Assembly: GCA_015999985.1 (NCBI GenBank)
Contig: JAECRA010000048.1
Coordinates: forward strand, 1-33,862
Direction of reading: 5' to 3'
Source of the DNA: Comamonadaceae bacterium
GTDB taxonomy: Bacteria; Pseudomonadota; Gammaproteobacteria; Burkholderiales; Burkholderiaceae_C
DNA length: 33,862 nucleotides
A program made the translations under genes and the position numbers. The notes under the pieces were generated by a model. The model saw nothing but the letters and a program-made list of their open reading frames with translations. It did no database searches and was not told the DNA's origin. This document shows, piece after piece, positions 31,471-33,862 of this stretch; within the stretch, counting starts at the first letter, position 1; every line of letters begins with the position of its first letter.

Positions 31471-32436
31471 TTACTTCAGCTGCTGCTCCAGATTGTGCAG
31501 AACTTCATAGCAAGGCATCACTTGAGCAATGCTGGAATTGGGCTCTCGGCCTTCGCGAATGGCAGCGAAGAACTCACGGTCTTGCAGCTCGATGCCGTTC
31601 ATGCTCACGTCCACCTTGCTGACATCCACGGCTTCTTCACCGCCTTTGCTGCTGGACTTCACGAGATCGTCGTAGCGGGCAATGTAGGTGGCGTTGTCGC
31701 CGATGTAGCGGAAAAACGTACCCAGTGGGCCGTCGTTGTTGAAGCTGAGCGAGAGCGTACAAATGGCGCCATTGGCAGCCTTGAGCTGGATGCTCATGTC
31801 CATGGCAATGCCCAGTTCCGGATGGATAGGGCCTTGGACCGCGTTCGCTTTCACGATGGGCGAGCCCGCCTGATATGCAAACAGGTCGACCGTGTGGGCA
31901 GCGTGGTGCCAGAGCAAGTGGTCCGTCCAGCTGCGGGGCTGGCCAAGCGCGTTCATATTGGTGCGCCGGAAGAAATAAGTCTGAACATCCATCTGTTGGA
32001 TGTTGAACTCACCTGCCTTGATTTTCTTGTTCAGATATTGGTGGCTGGGGTTGAAGCGGCGCGTGTGACCGCACATGGCGACCAGGCCGGACTTCTTCTG
32101 CGCATCCAGTACGCGCATGCCGTCTTCCAGGCTGTCGCACAGCGGAATTTCCACCTGCACGTGTTTACCGGCTTTCAGGCATTGAATGGTCTGCTCGGCA
32201 TGCATCTGTGTGGGGGTGCAGAGAATGACGGCATCAACCTCAGGTAGCGCCAGACTTTCAGCCAGGTCGGTTGCAACGTGCTTGATGCCGTACTTTTCAG
32301 CCACTTCCTGGGTTTGGTCCCGGCGGCGTCCGACGAGGGAAACGACTTCGACGCCGTCAATATTCTTGATGCCATCCAGGTGTTTGATACCAAAGGCCCC
32401 GGCACCCGCCAGAGCCACCTTGATCGTCTTGCTCAT
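31471..32436 (-). CDS. ligC: 4-carboxy-2-hydroxymuconate-6-semialdehyde dehydrogenase (LigC/PmdC type)
   Basis: The 321-residue Gfo/Idh/MocA-family enzyme oxidises 4-carboxy-2-hydroxymuconate-6-semialdehyde (as its hemiacetal) to 2-pyrone-4,6-dicarboxylate with NADP+. The N-terminal Rossmann motif is ALAGAGAFGIKHLDG. Family positions follow at CTPTQMHAEQ, GKHVQVEIPL (the EKP-like element, here VEIP) and the MCGHTRRFNPSHQYL and WTDHLLWHHAAHTVDLFAY blocks, the last typical of LigC. Length matches LigC/PmdC (about 315-320). The start directly follows the dioxygenase stop (TAA-ATG, no gap), so the two are coupled. Confidence 0.9.
   Translation of the reverse strand: MSKTIKVALAGAGAFGIKHLDGIKNIDGVEVVSLVGRRRDQTQEVAEKYGIKHVATDLAESLALPEVDAVILCTPTQMHAEQTIQCLKAGKHVQVEIPLCDSLEDGMRVLDAQKKSGLVAMCGHTRRFNPSHQYLNKKIKAGEFNIQQMDVQTYFFRRTNMNALGQPRSWTDHLLWHHAAHTVDLFAYQAGSPIVKANAVQGPIHPELGIAMDMSIQLKAANGAICTLSLSFNNDGPLGTFFRYIGDNATYIARYDDLVKSSSKGGEEAVDVSKVDVSMNGIELQDREFFAAIREGREPNSSIAQVMPCYEVLHNLEQQLK

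Positions 32437-33862
<1,426 letters not shown>

Overview
The window is about 60% GC and looks like a chromosomal segment of a betaproteobacterium, most likely Comamonadaceae (Comamonas, Delftia, Acidovorax or relatives). This rests on the mix of catabolic genes, the fused protocatechuate 4,5-dioxygenase and the style of the intergenic palindromes; no rRNA or other marker fixes the genus. Nearly all genes are on the minus strand.

Left part (1-12920), aromatic catabolism. A minus-strand catechol meta-cleavage operon (785-5818) reads XylT-type ferredoxin, catechol 2,3-dioxygenase, a decayed GlcG/HbpS-like remnant, 2-hydroxymuconic semialdehyde dehydrogenase, 2-oxopent-4-enoate hydratase, 4-oxalocrotonate decarboxylase, 4-oxalocrotonate tautomerase, then the start of a large indolepyruvate-ferredoxin-oxidoreductase-like gene cut by the window edge. 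Divergent from it is an AraC/XylS-family regulator (6305-7309). Next comes a minus-strand anthranilate operon (12261-7422): reductase (antC), a hemerythrin, oxygenase large (antA) and small (antB) subunits, and an AAHS-type aromatic-acid transporter. Together these would import anthranilate, convert it to catechol and cleave the ring at the meta position. Both operons carry a site matching TGCA-N6-GGNTA in the same orientation, which suggests joint control by the AraC/XylS regulator.

Middle (12921-17626). A gene-poor stretch, a secreted amidohydrolase-2 family protein, an ArnT-like polytopic membrane protein and a MATE exporter.

Phosphate block (17636-26419). A complete Pho module on the minus strand (pstS, pstC, pstA, pstB, phoU, phoB, phoR) with a divergent ppx. 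A Pho box lies between pstS and ppx and an attenuator-like hairpin lies between pstS and pstC.

Right part (26471-33862). A tyrosine phosphatase, an AI-2E-type permease fused to a Rossmann-like domain and a GAF domain, an aldo/keto reductase, a 159-bp concentric palindrome (MITE-like), and a protocatechuate 4,5-cleavage operon: end of a PDC hydrolase, a single-chain LigA-LigB dioxygenase fusion, and a LigC/PmdC dehydrogenase.

The most notable items are the hemerythrin inside the anthranilate dioxygenase operon, the shared operator, the three-domain permease fusion, the LigAB fusion, the GlcG-like gene remnant, and two structured non-coding elements (12569-12624 and 31048-31206). No tRNA, rRNA, CRISPR array or intact insertion sequence was seen.
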